Part shown: one piece after another, positions 22,435-28,942 of the stretch
Position numbering within the stretch: position 1 is the first letter of the stretch
Layout of the letters: every line of letters begins with the position of its first letter
Assembly: GCA_036735545.1 (NCBI GenBank)
Contig: DAINOD010000034.1
Coordinates: 1-28,942, forward strand
DNA length: 28,942 nt
Direction of reading: 5' to 3'
Source of the DNA: Rubrimonas sp036735545
GTDB lineage: Bacteria; Pseudomonadota; Alphaproteobacteria; Rhodobacterales; Rhodobacteraceae
Notes under the pieces: generated by a model
The model's input: the letters and a program-made list of their open reading frames with translations, nothing else
Database searches by the model: none
What the model was told of the DNA's origin: nothing
Translations under genes and position numbers: made by a program

Positions 22435-23633
22435 AGAAAGCTCTCCCCAAGGTCCCCGGGCGGCAGGCCCAGATGAGCCGCGAGGCTTGCGCCCACGTCG
22501 GCGAACGCCCGACGCCCCAGCGCCCGGGCGCCCAGAGCGGGGCCTGCGCCGAGGATCGGGATCATCTCGCGGGTGTGGTCGGACCCTGCCCACGTCGGAT
22601 CGTTGCCATGGTCGGCGGTCAGGATCAACAGATCGCCCGCGCGCAGCGCGGCGAGAAAGCGCGCCATCTGGCCATCGAACCACTCCAGCGCGCGGGCGTA
22701 GCCGGCGACGTCGCGGCGATGGCCCCAAAGGCTGTCGAACTCGACAAAGTTCGCGACGATCAGCGCGCCGTCCGGCGCATCGCCCAGCGCGTCCACCAGC
22801 CGCTCCGCCAGCGCCGCGTCGTCAGGACCCTTGCGGACCTCGGACAGGCCGCGATGGGCGAAGATGTCGCCGATCTTGCCCACCCCGATCACCCGCCGCC
22901 CCGCCTCGGCCGCGCGGTCGAGCAGCGTGGGGACATGCGGCGGGATGGCGTAGTCGCGGCGGTTCGGCGTGCGGACATAACCGCCCTCGGCGCCGGTGAA
23001 GGGCCGCGCAATGACGCGGCCGATGTTCAGGGGGTCGAGGAGCCGGCGCGCGATGGCGCAGACCGCGTAGAGCCGCTCCAGACCGAACACCTGCTCGTGC
23101 GCGGCGATCTGGAACACGCTGTCGGCGGAGGTGTAGACGATGGGCCTGCCTGTCGCGACATGCTCCGCGCCCAGATCGACGAGGATGTCGGCGCCCGAGG
23201 CGTGGCGCTGGCCCAGCACGCCGGGCAGGCCGGCCTCGGCGACCAGCGCGGCGATCAGCTCCGCCGGAAAGCATGGCTCGGCGCGCGGAAAATAGCCCCA
23301 GTCGAAATCCACCGGCGCGCCGGCCAGCTCCCAGTGGCCCGACTGCGTGTCCTTGCCGCGGGAGGCCTCGACGCCCGCCCCGAACCAGCCGCAGGGCGCC
23401 GCCGACAGGCCGGGCGGAAGGCGCCCCGTGGCGAGTTGCGCGGCGGCGCCGAGGCCGAGGCCGTCCATGACCGGCAGGCGCAGCGGCCCGCTGCGGCCTT
23501 GGTCGGCGCGGCCGGTGGCGCAGGCTTCGGCGATGTGGCCCAGGGTGTCGGCGCCCGCGTCGCCGTAGGCCGCGGCGTCCGGCGCCCCGCCTATGCCGAC
23601 GCTGTCCATGACGATGAGCACGCCGCGGGGCAT
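22431..23633 (-). CDS. deoB: Phosphopentomutase
   Basis: A 400-residue Mn-dependent alkaline-phosphatase-superfamily mutase that interconverts (deoxy)ribose 1-phosphate and 5-phosphate. It links the phosphorylases to DeoC. Metal and active-site motifs: VLIVMDSVGIGGAPDAA and GADTLGHIAEA at the N-terminus, SRGKDTQSGHWELAG with the phospho-acceptor region, YTSADSVFQIAAHE, VGKIGDIFAHRG, FVEFDSLWGHRRD and LTADHGNDPTWAGSDHTRE. The start is ATG at 23633, one base after the deoA stop; the longer upstream frame is deoA shadow. The stop overlaps the dioxygenase GTG (GTGA). Confidence 0.95.
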   Translation of the reverse strand: MPRGVLIVMDSVGIGGAPDAAAYGDAGADTLGHIAEACATGRADQGRSGPLRLPVMDGLGLGAAAQLATGRLPPGLSAAPCGWFGAGVEASRGKDTQSGHWELAGAPVDFDWGYFPRAEPCFPAELIAALVAEAGLPGVLGQRHASGADILVDLGAEHVATGRPIVYTSADSVFQIAAHEQVFGLERLYAVCAIARRLLDPLNIGRVIARPFTGAEGGYVRTPNRRDYAIPPHVPTLLDRAAEAGRRVIGVGKIGDIFAHRGLSEVRKGPDDAALAERLVDALGDAPDGALIVANFVEFDSLWGHRRDVAGYARALEWFDGQMARFLAALRAGDLLILTADHGNDPTWAGSDHTREMIPILGAGPALGARALGRRAFADVGASLAAHLGLPPGDLGESFL

Positions 23634-23634
23634 G

Positions 23635-24951
23635 TCAGCCCTCGGGCCCGATGCGCGCGAGAACGGGCTCCTGCGGTTCGGGCGGCGCGTCGCCCAGCGC
23701 GTAGGCTGCGCGCAGGGCGCCCGCGGCGGCCTCGGCGGCGGCTTCGTCGGCGGCGTGCACACGGGCCAGCGGCGTCTCCGGGCCGACATGGGCGCCGAGG
23801 CCCGCCAGCCGGTCGAACCCGACGCGGGGGTCGATGGGGTCGGTCTGTCGCCGCCGCCCGCCGCCCAGCCCGATCACCGCGAGCCCGATGGCGCGGGCGT
23901 CGATGGCGGCGACGAAGCCCTCCCCGGCCGGCGCCACGTCGCGGATGACCGGCGCCGTCGGCAGATGGGCGGTGAAGTTCTCCACGAGGTCGCCCGGCCC
24001 CCCCAGCGCGCGGCACATGCGCCCGAAGCGCTCGGCCGCCCGGCCGGTCTCGAAGGCGTCCGCGACGCGCGCCCTGCCCGCCGCAGCGTCCGGCGCGAGG
24101 CCCGAGAGCGCCAGCAACTCGCCCCCCAGCGCGACGGTGACGTCCCAGAGCCTGCCGTCGATCTCGTGGCCCGACAGGAAGGCGCAGGCGTTGGCGACCT
24201 CCAGCGCGTTGCCTGCGGCCGACGCCAGCGGCTCGTCCATGCCGGTCATCAGCGCCGAGGTGCGGCAGCCCGCGCCGTTGGCGACGGAAACGAGGCTGCG
24301 CGCCAGCGCGTCGGCCGCCTGCGGCGTCGCCATGAACGCGCCGGAGCCGCACTTGACGTCGAGCACCAGCGCGCCCAGGCCGGCGGCGAGCTTCTTGGAC
24401 AGGATCGAGGCGGTGATGAGGTCGATGCTCTCCACCGTCGCGGTGACGTCGCGGATCGCGTAGAGCTTGCGGTCGGCTGGGGCCAGATCGGCGGTCTGGC
24501 CGATGATCGCGCAGCCAGCCTCGGCCACCACGCGGCGGAAGGTCTCGGCGTCGGGCTGGGTGGCGTAGCCGGTCACGCTGTCGAGCTTGTCCAGCGTGCC
24601 GCCGGTGTGGCCGAGGCCGCGCCCGGAGATCATCGGCACATAGGCGCCGCAGGCCGCCAGCGCCGGGGCCAGCATCAGCGAGACGTTGTCGCCGATCCCT
24701 CCCGTGGAGTGCTTGTCCACCACCGGGCCCGGCAGGTCCCAGCGCAGCACGGTCCCGCTGTCGCGCATCGCTTCGGTCAGCGCGACGCGCTCGGCCACGT
24801 CCATGCCGCGCAGGAACACCGCCATGGCGAAGGCGGCGGCCTGGTCGTCGCCCACCGCGCCCGAGGTCAGCCCGCCGATGAAGGCGGCGATCTGCGCGGG
24901 CGGCAGGCGTCCGCCGTCGCGCTTCAGACGGATGATCTCCTGCGCCAGCAT
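23635..24951 (-). CDS. deoA: Thymidine phosphorylase
   Basis: A 438-residue pyrimidine nucleoside phosphorylase that splits thymidine or deoxyuridine with phosphate into base and deoxyribose 1-phosphate. The helical N-terminal domain reads LAQEIIRLKRDGG and AFIGGLTSG. The phosphate-binding motif is KHSTGGIGDNVSL, and the substrate loops include MISGRGLGHTGGTLDKLDS, the SIDLITASILSKKLAAG lysines and VKCGSGAFM. The C-terminal domain (PIDPRVGFDRLAGLGAHVG) completes the fold. The ATG at 24951 shares one base with the deoC stop (TGATG), and the stop lies one base before deoB. Confidence 0.95.
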   Translation of the reverse strand: MLAQEIIRLKRDGGRLPPAQIAAFIGGLTSGAVGDDQAAAFAMAVFLRGMDVAERVALTEAMRDSGTVLRWDLPGPVVDKHSTGGIGDNVSLMLAPALAACGAYVPMISGRGLGHTGGTLDKLDSVTGYATQPDAETFRRVVAEAGCAIIGQTADLAPADRKLYAIRDVTATVESIDLITASILSKKLAAGLGALVLDVKCGSGAFMATPQAADALARSLVSVANGAGCRTSALMTGMDEPLASAAGNALEVANACAFLSGHEIDGRLWDVTVALGGELLALSGLAPDAAAGRARVADAFETGRAAERFGRMCRALGGPGDLVENFTAHLPTAPVIRDVAPAGEGFVAAIDARAIGLAVIGLGGGRRRQTDPIDPRVGFDRLAGLGAHVGPETPLARVHAADEAAAEAAAGALRAAYALGDAPPEPQEPVLARIGPEG

Positions 24952-25718
24952 CAGTAGCCGCCCTCGGGGGCGGCGGCCGGCGCCTCTCCCAGCGTCGTCA
25001 GCAGCGCGCCCAGCAGGCTGGAGGCGCCGAGGCGGAAGGTCCCGGGCCCCGCCCAGCACTCGCCCATCGCGGCGTCGGCGAGTTCGAGATAGGTCCGCGC
25101 GTCGGCCAGCGAGCGCACGCCGCCCGAGGGCTTGAGCCCGACCGGCCGGCCGGCGGCGCGGATCGCGGCCAGCATCGCCACCGCCGCGCCCGGGGTGGCG
25201 CCGACCTGAACCTTGCCGGTGGAGGTCTTGACGAAATCGGCGCCCTCGATGATCGCGAGGTCGGCGGCGCGGCGGATCAGCGCCGGCTCCTGCAGCATCC
25301 CCGTCTCGAGGATCACCTTCAGCGTGGCGTCGCCGCAGGCGTCGCGCACCGCATCGACCATGCGCGCGGCAGCGTCGGCGCGGCCCTCGGCGAAGGCGCG
25401 GTAGGGCAGCACCAGGTCGATCTCGTGCGCCCCGGCGGCCAGCGCGGCGCTGGTCTCGGCCGCCACGGCCTGGACCTGCTCGCCGCCCATGGGGAAGTTG
25501 ACCACCGTGGCGATGCGCACCGGCGCGGCGCCGAGGGCGGCGCGCGCCGCCGCGATGAACCGCGGCCAGACGCACACCGCCGCCACGGCGCCGTGCGGGG
25601 TCTCGGCGCGGGCACACAGCGCCGCCACGTCGTCGGCCGAACACGCGTCGCCAAGCTCGGTCAGATCGAGGCAGGCGAGCGCGCGGCGCGCGACCTCGGC
25701 GTCGGACAGCGGGCTCAC
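24951..25718 (-). CDS. deoC: Deoxyribose-phosphate aldolase
   Basis: A 255-residue class-I aldolase cleaving 2-deoxyribose 5-phosphate into glyceraldehyde 3-phosphate and acetaldehyde, the final step of deoxynucleoside catabolism. Key residues are D101 (EIDLVLPY), the Schiff-base K164 (DFVKTSTGK) and K196 (VGLKPSGGVR). TVVNFPMGG and the C-terminal FRLGASSLL phosphate site are also present. The start is GTG at 25718 in a GTGA overlap with the phosphorylase stop. The acetaldehyde product would need a dehydrogenase from elsewhere, as none is in the operon portion seen. Confidence 0.95.
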   Translation of the reverse strand: MSPLSDAEVARRALACLDLTELGDACSADDVAALCARAETPHGAVAAVCVWPRFIAAARAALGAAPVRIATVVNFPMGGEQVQAVAAETSAALAAGAHEIDLVLPYRAFAEGRADAAARMVDAVRDACGDATLKVILETGMLQEPALIRRAADLAIIEGADFVKTSTGKVQVGATPGAAVAMLAAIRAAGRPVGLKPSGGVRSLADARTYLELADAAMGECWAGPGTFRLGASSLLGALLTTLGEAPAAAPEGGY

Positions 25719-26500
25719 CGCGCGAAATCCGCGGCGAAGCCGATGGCCAGCGCCTCGAAGCGGGCGGCGGCGCGGTCGGCCTCCGCCTTCGTCTGGGCGT
25801 GGCTCAACGCCTCGGCGGACAGGCCCGCGGCCAGGTTGGTGACGACAGAAACCCCCGCCACGCGCAGCCCGAAATAGCGCGCGAGGATCGTCTCCGGCAC
25901 GGTCGACATCCCCACCGCGTCCGCCCCCAGCGCGCTCACCGCGCGGATCTCGGCGGGCGTCTCGAAGCTTGGGCCCGAGAACCAGGCGTAGACGCCCTCG
26001 TGCAGGGCGGGGTCGAGCGCCTTCAGGCGGGCGCGCAGGGCGGGGTCGTAGGCTGCGGACATGTCGACGAAACGACCGTCGCCGGCCTCGCCGATCAGCG
26101 GGTTGAGACCCGACCAGGCGATGTGGTCGGCGATGGCCATGAGCGCGCCCGGCCCCATCGCGGGGCGCGTCGAGCCGGCGGCGTTGGACAGCATCAGCGC
26201 CTCCACGCCCAGCCGCGCCAGCGCCTCGACGGCGCCGCGCATGGCGCGGGGATCGCCGTGCTCGTAATAGTGCGCCCGGCCCGCCATCAGCGCCACGCGC
26301 GCGCCGCCGAGCCGGCCCACGACCAGCGCGCCGGCATGGCCCGACACGCCCGCCGCGGGAAAGCCGGGGAGGTCGGCGTAGGGGATGCGAACCGGGTCCT
26401 CTACCCGCCCCGCCAGGCCGCCGAGGCCCGAGCCCAGCACCATGGCCAGCCGCACCGGCTCGGCGCCAGCGCGGTCGCGGATCATGGCGGCGGCGCTCAC
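25715..26500 (-). CDS. Purine nucleoside phosphorylase (trimeric, PunA/XapA type)
   Basis: A 261-residue phosphorylase cleaving (deoxy)inosine, guanosine and related nucleosides with phosphate. Motifs in order are VLGSGLGGLA (phosphate loop), GFPAAGVSGHAG, AGRAHYYEHGD, LSNAAGS, VDMSAAYDPALR, SGPSFETPAEIRA, VGMSTVPE and the purine-recognition VVTNLAAG. This is the low-molecular-weight trimeric family rather than hexameric DeoD. The start is GTG at 26500 (GTGA overlap with cdd); an in-frame ATG at 26485 is the alternative. Methylthioadenosine phosphorylase is the nearest other family; the SGPSFETPAEIR and VTNLAAG motifs and the operon favour nucleoside phosphorylase. Confidence 0.92.
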   Translation of the reverse strand: MSAAAMIRDRAGAEPVRLAMVLGSGLGGLAGRVEDPVRIPYADLPGFPAAGVSGHAGALVVGRLGGARVALMAGRAHYYEHGDPRAMRGAVEALARLGVEALMLSNAAGSTRPAMGPGALMAIADHIAWSGLNPLIGEAGDGRFVDMSAAYDPALRARLKALDPALHEGVYAWFSGPSFETPAEIRAVSALGADAVGMSTVPETILARYFGLRVAGVSVVTNLAAGLSAEALSHAQTKAEADRAAARFEALAIGFAADFAR

Positions 26501-26880
26501 GGGCGCAGTCCGAAGGCGTGGGGCAGCAACTCGCCCAGCGTCCAGCGCGCGCGCTCGCCCCGGGGATCGGCCGAACGCACGACGGTGGCGGTCGTCCCGA
26601 ACTCCGCGAGGCGCTGACGGCAGCCGCCGCAGGGGGTGACGGGGTCGTCGGATTCCGCGACCACGATCACCTCGACGATGCGGCGCTCGCCGGCCGTGAC
26701 CATCGCCGACAACGCGGAGGTTTCAGCGCAACAGCCCTCGCCGAAGCTCGCGTTCTCCACGTTGGCCCCGGCGTAGATCGCGCCATCCTCCGTGCGCACG
26801 GCGGCGCCCACGGCGAAGCGCGAGAAGGGCGCATAGGCGTTGGCGTGCGCGGCCTTCGCAGCCTCGAACAGCGCGTCCAT
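26497..26880 (-). CDS. cdd: Cytidine deaminase
   Basis: A 127-residue tetrameric-type Zn enzyme converting cytidine or deoxycytidine to uridine or deoxyuridine. The zinc/catalytic motifs are CCAETSAL (C51, proton shuttle E53) and TPCGGCRQ (C84, C87). Substrate contacts are seen in YAPFSRFAVGAAV and GANVENASFGEG. The start ATG at 26880 shares a base with the permease stop (TGATG). A longer upstream frame is shadow of the permease. The product feeds DeoA and Upp in the same operon. Confidence 0.95.
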   Translation of the reverse strand: MDALFEAAKAAHANAYAPFSRFAVGAAVRTEDGAIYAGANVENASFGEGCCAETSALSAMVTAGERRIVEVIVVAESDDPVTPCGGCRQRLAEFGTTATVVRSADPRGERARWTLGELLPHAFGLRP

Positions 26881-27842
26881 CAACGCTCCTTCAGATAGGG
26901 CGCGCCCCCGGCCTTCGGCGGCGTCGCGGCCCCGATGAACCCCGCCAGCAGCACCACCGTCAAGACGTAGGGCGCCACCTGGATCACCTGGACCGGCGCC
27001 GCGCCGATCAGCGGCAGCTCCGCTCCCTGCAGCCGGATCGCCGAGGCGTCGAGAAAGCCGAACAGCAGGCAGGCCGCCATCGCCTGGATCGGCCGCCACT
27101 TGGCGAAGATCAGCGCGGCCAGCGCGATGAAGCCCTTGCCCGCGCTCATGTTCGGCACGAACCCCGCCCCCTGGGCCACCGAGAGATAGGCGCCGGCCAG
27201 CCCGCACAGCAGCCCGCAGCACAGCACCGCCCGATAGCGCAGCCCGGCCACCGAGACGCCGGCCGTGTCCACCGCCGCCGGGTTTTCGCCCACCGCGCGC
27301 AGGCGCAGGCCGAAGCGGGTGCGCCACAACACCCACCAGCTGAGCGGCGCGGCGAGAAAGGCGACATAGACCAGCACGTTGTGCCCCGACAACAGCACGG
27401 CGTAGACCGGCCCGAGGACGGGCACGTCGCGCAGGGCGGCGGCGAAGGGCAGCTCGATCGGCCCGAAACGCAGCGCCGACGGCAGGGGCGGCGTCTTGCC
27501 GCCCTGGCTGAACCAGGCGTGCCCCAGCACCGCCGTCAGCCCCAGCGCGAGGAAGTTGATGGCGACGCCCGAGACGATCTGGTTGCCGCGCGCGGTGATG
27601 CAGGCCAGCCCGTGGATCAGCGCCAGCGCCGAGGACGCCGCAAGCGCCGCGAGCATCCCGAGCGCCAGCGAGCCGGTCAGCGTCGCGCCGGCGGCGGCGG
27701 CGAAGGCGGCGGCCAGCATCTTGCCCTCGAGCCCGATGTCGAACACGCCCGCCCGCTCGCTGTAGAGCCCGGCGAGGCAGGCGAGCAACAGCGGCGCCGA
27801 AAGCCTGAGCGTGCTGTCGAGGACGGCGACGAGCTGATCCAT
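26880..27842 (-). CDS. ABC transporter permease, nucleoside (BmpA-associated) type, second subunit
   Basis: A 320-residue inner-membrane permease of the BPD_transp_2 family with about eight to nine hydrophobic helices. Family marks are the N-terminal LAGLYSERAGVFDIGLEGKM, the cytoplasmic coupling region RTRFGLRLRAVGENPAAVDT and the later ALAALIFAKWRPIQAMAACL. It pairs with the 364-residue permease directly upstream (TGATG junction). The BmpA/NupA-type binding protein and the ATPase would be further upstream, outside the window. Membership in a nucleoside catabolic operon makes nucleosides the likely cargo. Confidence 0.93.
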   Translation of the reverse strand: MDQLVAVLDSTLRLSAPLLLACLAGLYSERAGVFDIGLEGKMLAAAFAAAAGATLTGSLALGMLAALAASSALALIHGLACITARGNQIVSGVAINFLALGLTAVLGHAWFSQGGKTPPLPSALRFGPIELPFAAALRDVPVLGPVYAVLLSGHNVLVYVAFLAAPLSWWVLWRTRFGLRLRAVGENPAAVDTAGVSVAGLRYRAVLCCGLLCGLAGAYLSVAQGAGFVPNMSAGKGFIALAALIFAKWRPIQAMAACLLFGFLDASAIRLQGAELPLIGAAPVQVIQVAPYVLTVVLLAGFIGAATPPKAGGAPYLKER

Positions 27843-28936
27843 CAGGCGAGCCTCTCGCGGGCGGCGAACAGCCGGCCCATGGCGGGACGGAACAGGTATT
27901 CCAGCGCGCCAGCGAACAGGATGACGAGGCCCTGGATCATCACGATCATGTCGCGGGTGATGGCGGGCTTCTCGAAGGCCAGCTCCGCGCCCCCCTGATA
28001 CAGCACCCCGAACAGCACCGCCGCCGCGACGATGCCCGCCGGGTGTCCTCGGCCCATCAGCGCCACCGCGATGCCGACGAAGCCGGCGCCGCCGACGAAC
28101 TCCAGCAGCAGCCTGTTCTGCTCGCCCATCACCGAGTTCAGCGCCATGAGCCCCGCGAGCCCGCCGGAGACGCTCATGGCCACCAGCGTGATGCGCACCG
28201 GCGAGACCCCGGCGTAGACCGCGGCCGTGGGGTTGGCGCCGAAGGTGCGCATCGCGTAGCCGAGCCGGGTGCGCCAGATCAGCAGCCAGACGCCGACGCA
28301 GGCGGCCAGCGCCACGAAGATCGAGGCGTTCAGCGGCGCCGAGCGCACGTCGAGGCCGAAGGGCAGCAGGAACTCGCGCAGCTTGGGCAGCCGGCCGCCC
28401 TCGGCGAAGCGGCGGGTCTCGGGGCTCATCTGGCCCGGCGGCGAGAGCACGTCCACCAGCAGCCACACCATCAGCGAGGCGGCGATGAAGTTGAACATGA
28501 TCGTCGTGATGACGATGTGGCTGCCCCGCGTCGCCTGGAGATACGCCGGGATCAGCGCCCAGCCCGCCCCGAAGGCCGCCGCGCCGAGCATGGCGACCGG
28601 CGCCGTCACCCACCACGGGACGTAGGCGTCGAGCGACAGGCACACGAGCGCCACGCCCAGCCCGCCGACATAGGCCTGCCCCTCGCCGCCGATGTTGAAC
28701 AGCCCCGCGTGGAACGCCACCGCCACCGCGAGGCCGGTCAGCGTGAAGTTGGTGGCGTAGTAGAGCGTGAAGCCCACGCCCTCGCCGAAGCCGAAGGCGC
28801 CGTAGAGGATGATCCGCGTCGCCTCCAGCGGGTCCTCGCCGATGGCCAGCACGACGAGACCCGCGACGAGGAAGGCGGTGGCGAGGTTCAGGAGCGGGAT
28901 GAGGCCGAGGTCGACCCAGCGCGGGAGGGGGGTCAT
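27842..28936 (-). CDS. ABC transporter permease, nucleoside (BmpA-associated) type, first subunit
   Basis: A 364-residue BPD_transp_2 permease with about nine to ten membrane helices. The first is LGLIPLLNLATAFLVAGLVV, then AFHAGLFNIGGEGQAYVGG (the family's NIGxEGQ motif), GSHIVITTIMFNFIAASLMV, the coupling segment RTRLGYAMRTFGANPTAAVY and VGIAVALMGRGHPAGIVAAAV. The ATG at 28936 lies six bases inside the right edge, so the gene appears complete but its ribosome-binding site and the operon promoter are outside. It is the longer NupP-like partner of the following permease, and the two overlap by one base. Confidence 0.93.
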   Translation of the reverse strand: MTPLPRWVDLGLIPLLNLATAFLVAGLVVLAIGEDPLEATRIILYGAFGFGEGVGFTLYYATNFTLTGLAVAVAFHAGLFNIGGEGQAYVGGLGVALVCLSLDAYVPWWVTAPVAMLGAAAFGAGWALIPAYLQATRGSHIVITTIMFNFIAASLMVWLLVDVLSPPGQMSPETRRFAEGGRLPKLREFLLPFGLDVRSAPLNASIFVALAACVGVWLLIWRTRLGYAMRTFGANPTAAVYAGVSPVRITLVAMSVSGGLAGLMALNSVMGEQNRLLLEFVGGAGFVGIAVALMGRGHPAGIVAAAVLFGVLYQGGAELAFEKPAITRDMIVMIQGLVILFAGALEYLFRPAMGRLFAARERLA

Positions 28937-28942
28937 GGCGCG

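Noticed and set aside
23591..24352. Minus-strand 253-codon frame across the deoA/deoB junction
   Set aside because: Out of frame with both genes and low complexity. The deoA and deoB frames with full motifs explain the region.

Overview
The window is very GC-rich (by eye about 70% or more), densely coded on both strands, and reads as a chromosomal segment of an alphaproteobacterium. The best guess is the Rhodobacterales. The reasons are an ilvE gene beside a petP/petR-like MarR plus OmpR pair, an aroK-aroB operon divergent from xerD, and a nucleoside ABC permease/deo/cdd/add/upp operon. No phage, insertion sequence, CRISPR array, rRNA or tRNA was recognised.

Layout. (1) Positions 1-6292, plus strand: the 3' end of a probable FecR-type surface protein, a CHASE2-domain class III adenylate cyclase, an ABC-exporter-like protein whose nucleotide-binding domain has lost nearly every catalytic motif, and a stand-alone cyclic-nucleotide-binding protein whose start overlaps the ABC stop. 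Together they look like a cyclic-nucleotide signalling cassette. (2) 6332-8635: ilvE (minus) divergent from petP-petR (plus). (3) 8714-11878: preT, an unrecognised 169-residue gene and preA, the reductive pyrimidine-catabolism dehydrogenase, followed by a broken dioxygenase gene. (4) 12188-16185: a periplasmic tandem rhodanese (minus), a 2Fe-2S/ASKHA corrinoid-activator-like protein and a KDG kinase. (5) 16186-19926: a gap with a perfect 19-bp hairpin, then xerD and a 48-residue membrane protein (minus), divergent from aroK-aroB and a PNPOx-fold flavoprotein gene (plus).

(6) 19935-28936, minus strand: one tightly packed operon read from the right edge. It holds two nucleoside-type ABC permeases, cdd, a purine nucleoside phosphorylase, deoC, deoA, deoB, a phytanoyl-CoA-dioxygenase-like gene, add and upp. 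Imported nucleosides would be deaminated (Cdd, Add) and phosphorolysed (PNP, DeoA). The pentose phosphate is then isomerised and cleaved (DeoB, DeoC), and uracil is salvaged (Upp). Most neighbours overlap by 1-8 bases, implying translational coupling.

The two most promising leads are a PHYHD1-like Fe(II)/2-oxoglutarate oxygenase embedded, with overlaps on both sides, in the nucleoside operon, and the cyclase / pseudo-ATPase ABC / cNMP-binding cassette. Smaller leads are the unknown gene between preT and preA, the orphan corrinoid activator and the long hairpin near 16275. All functions are inferred by reading motifs; no database search was possible.
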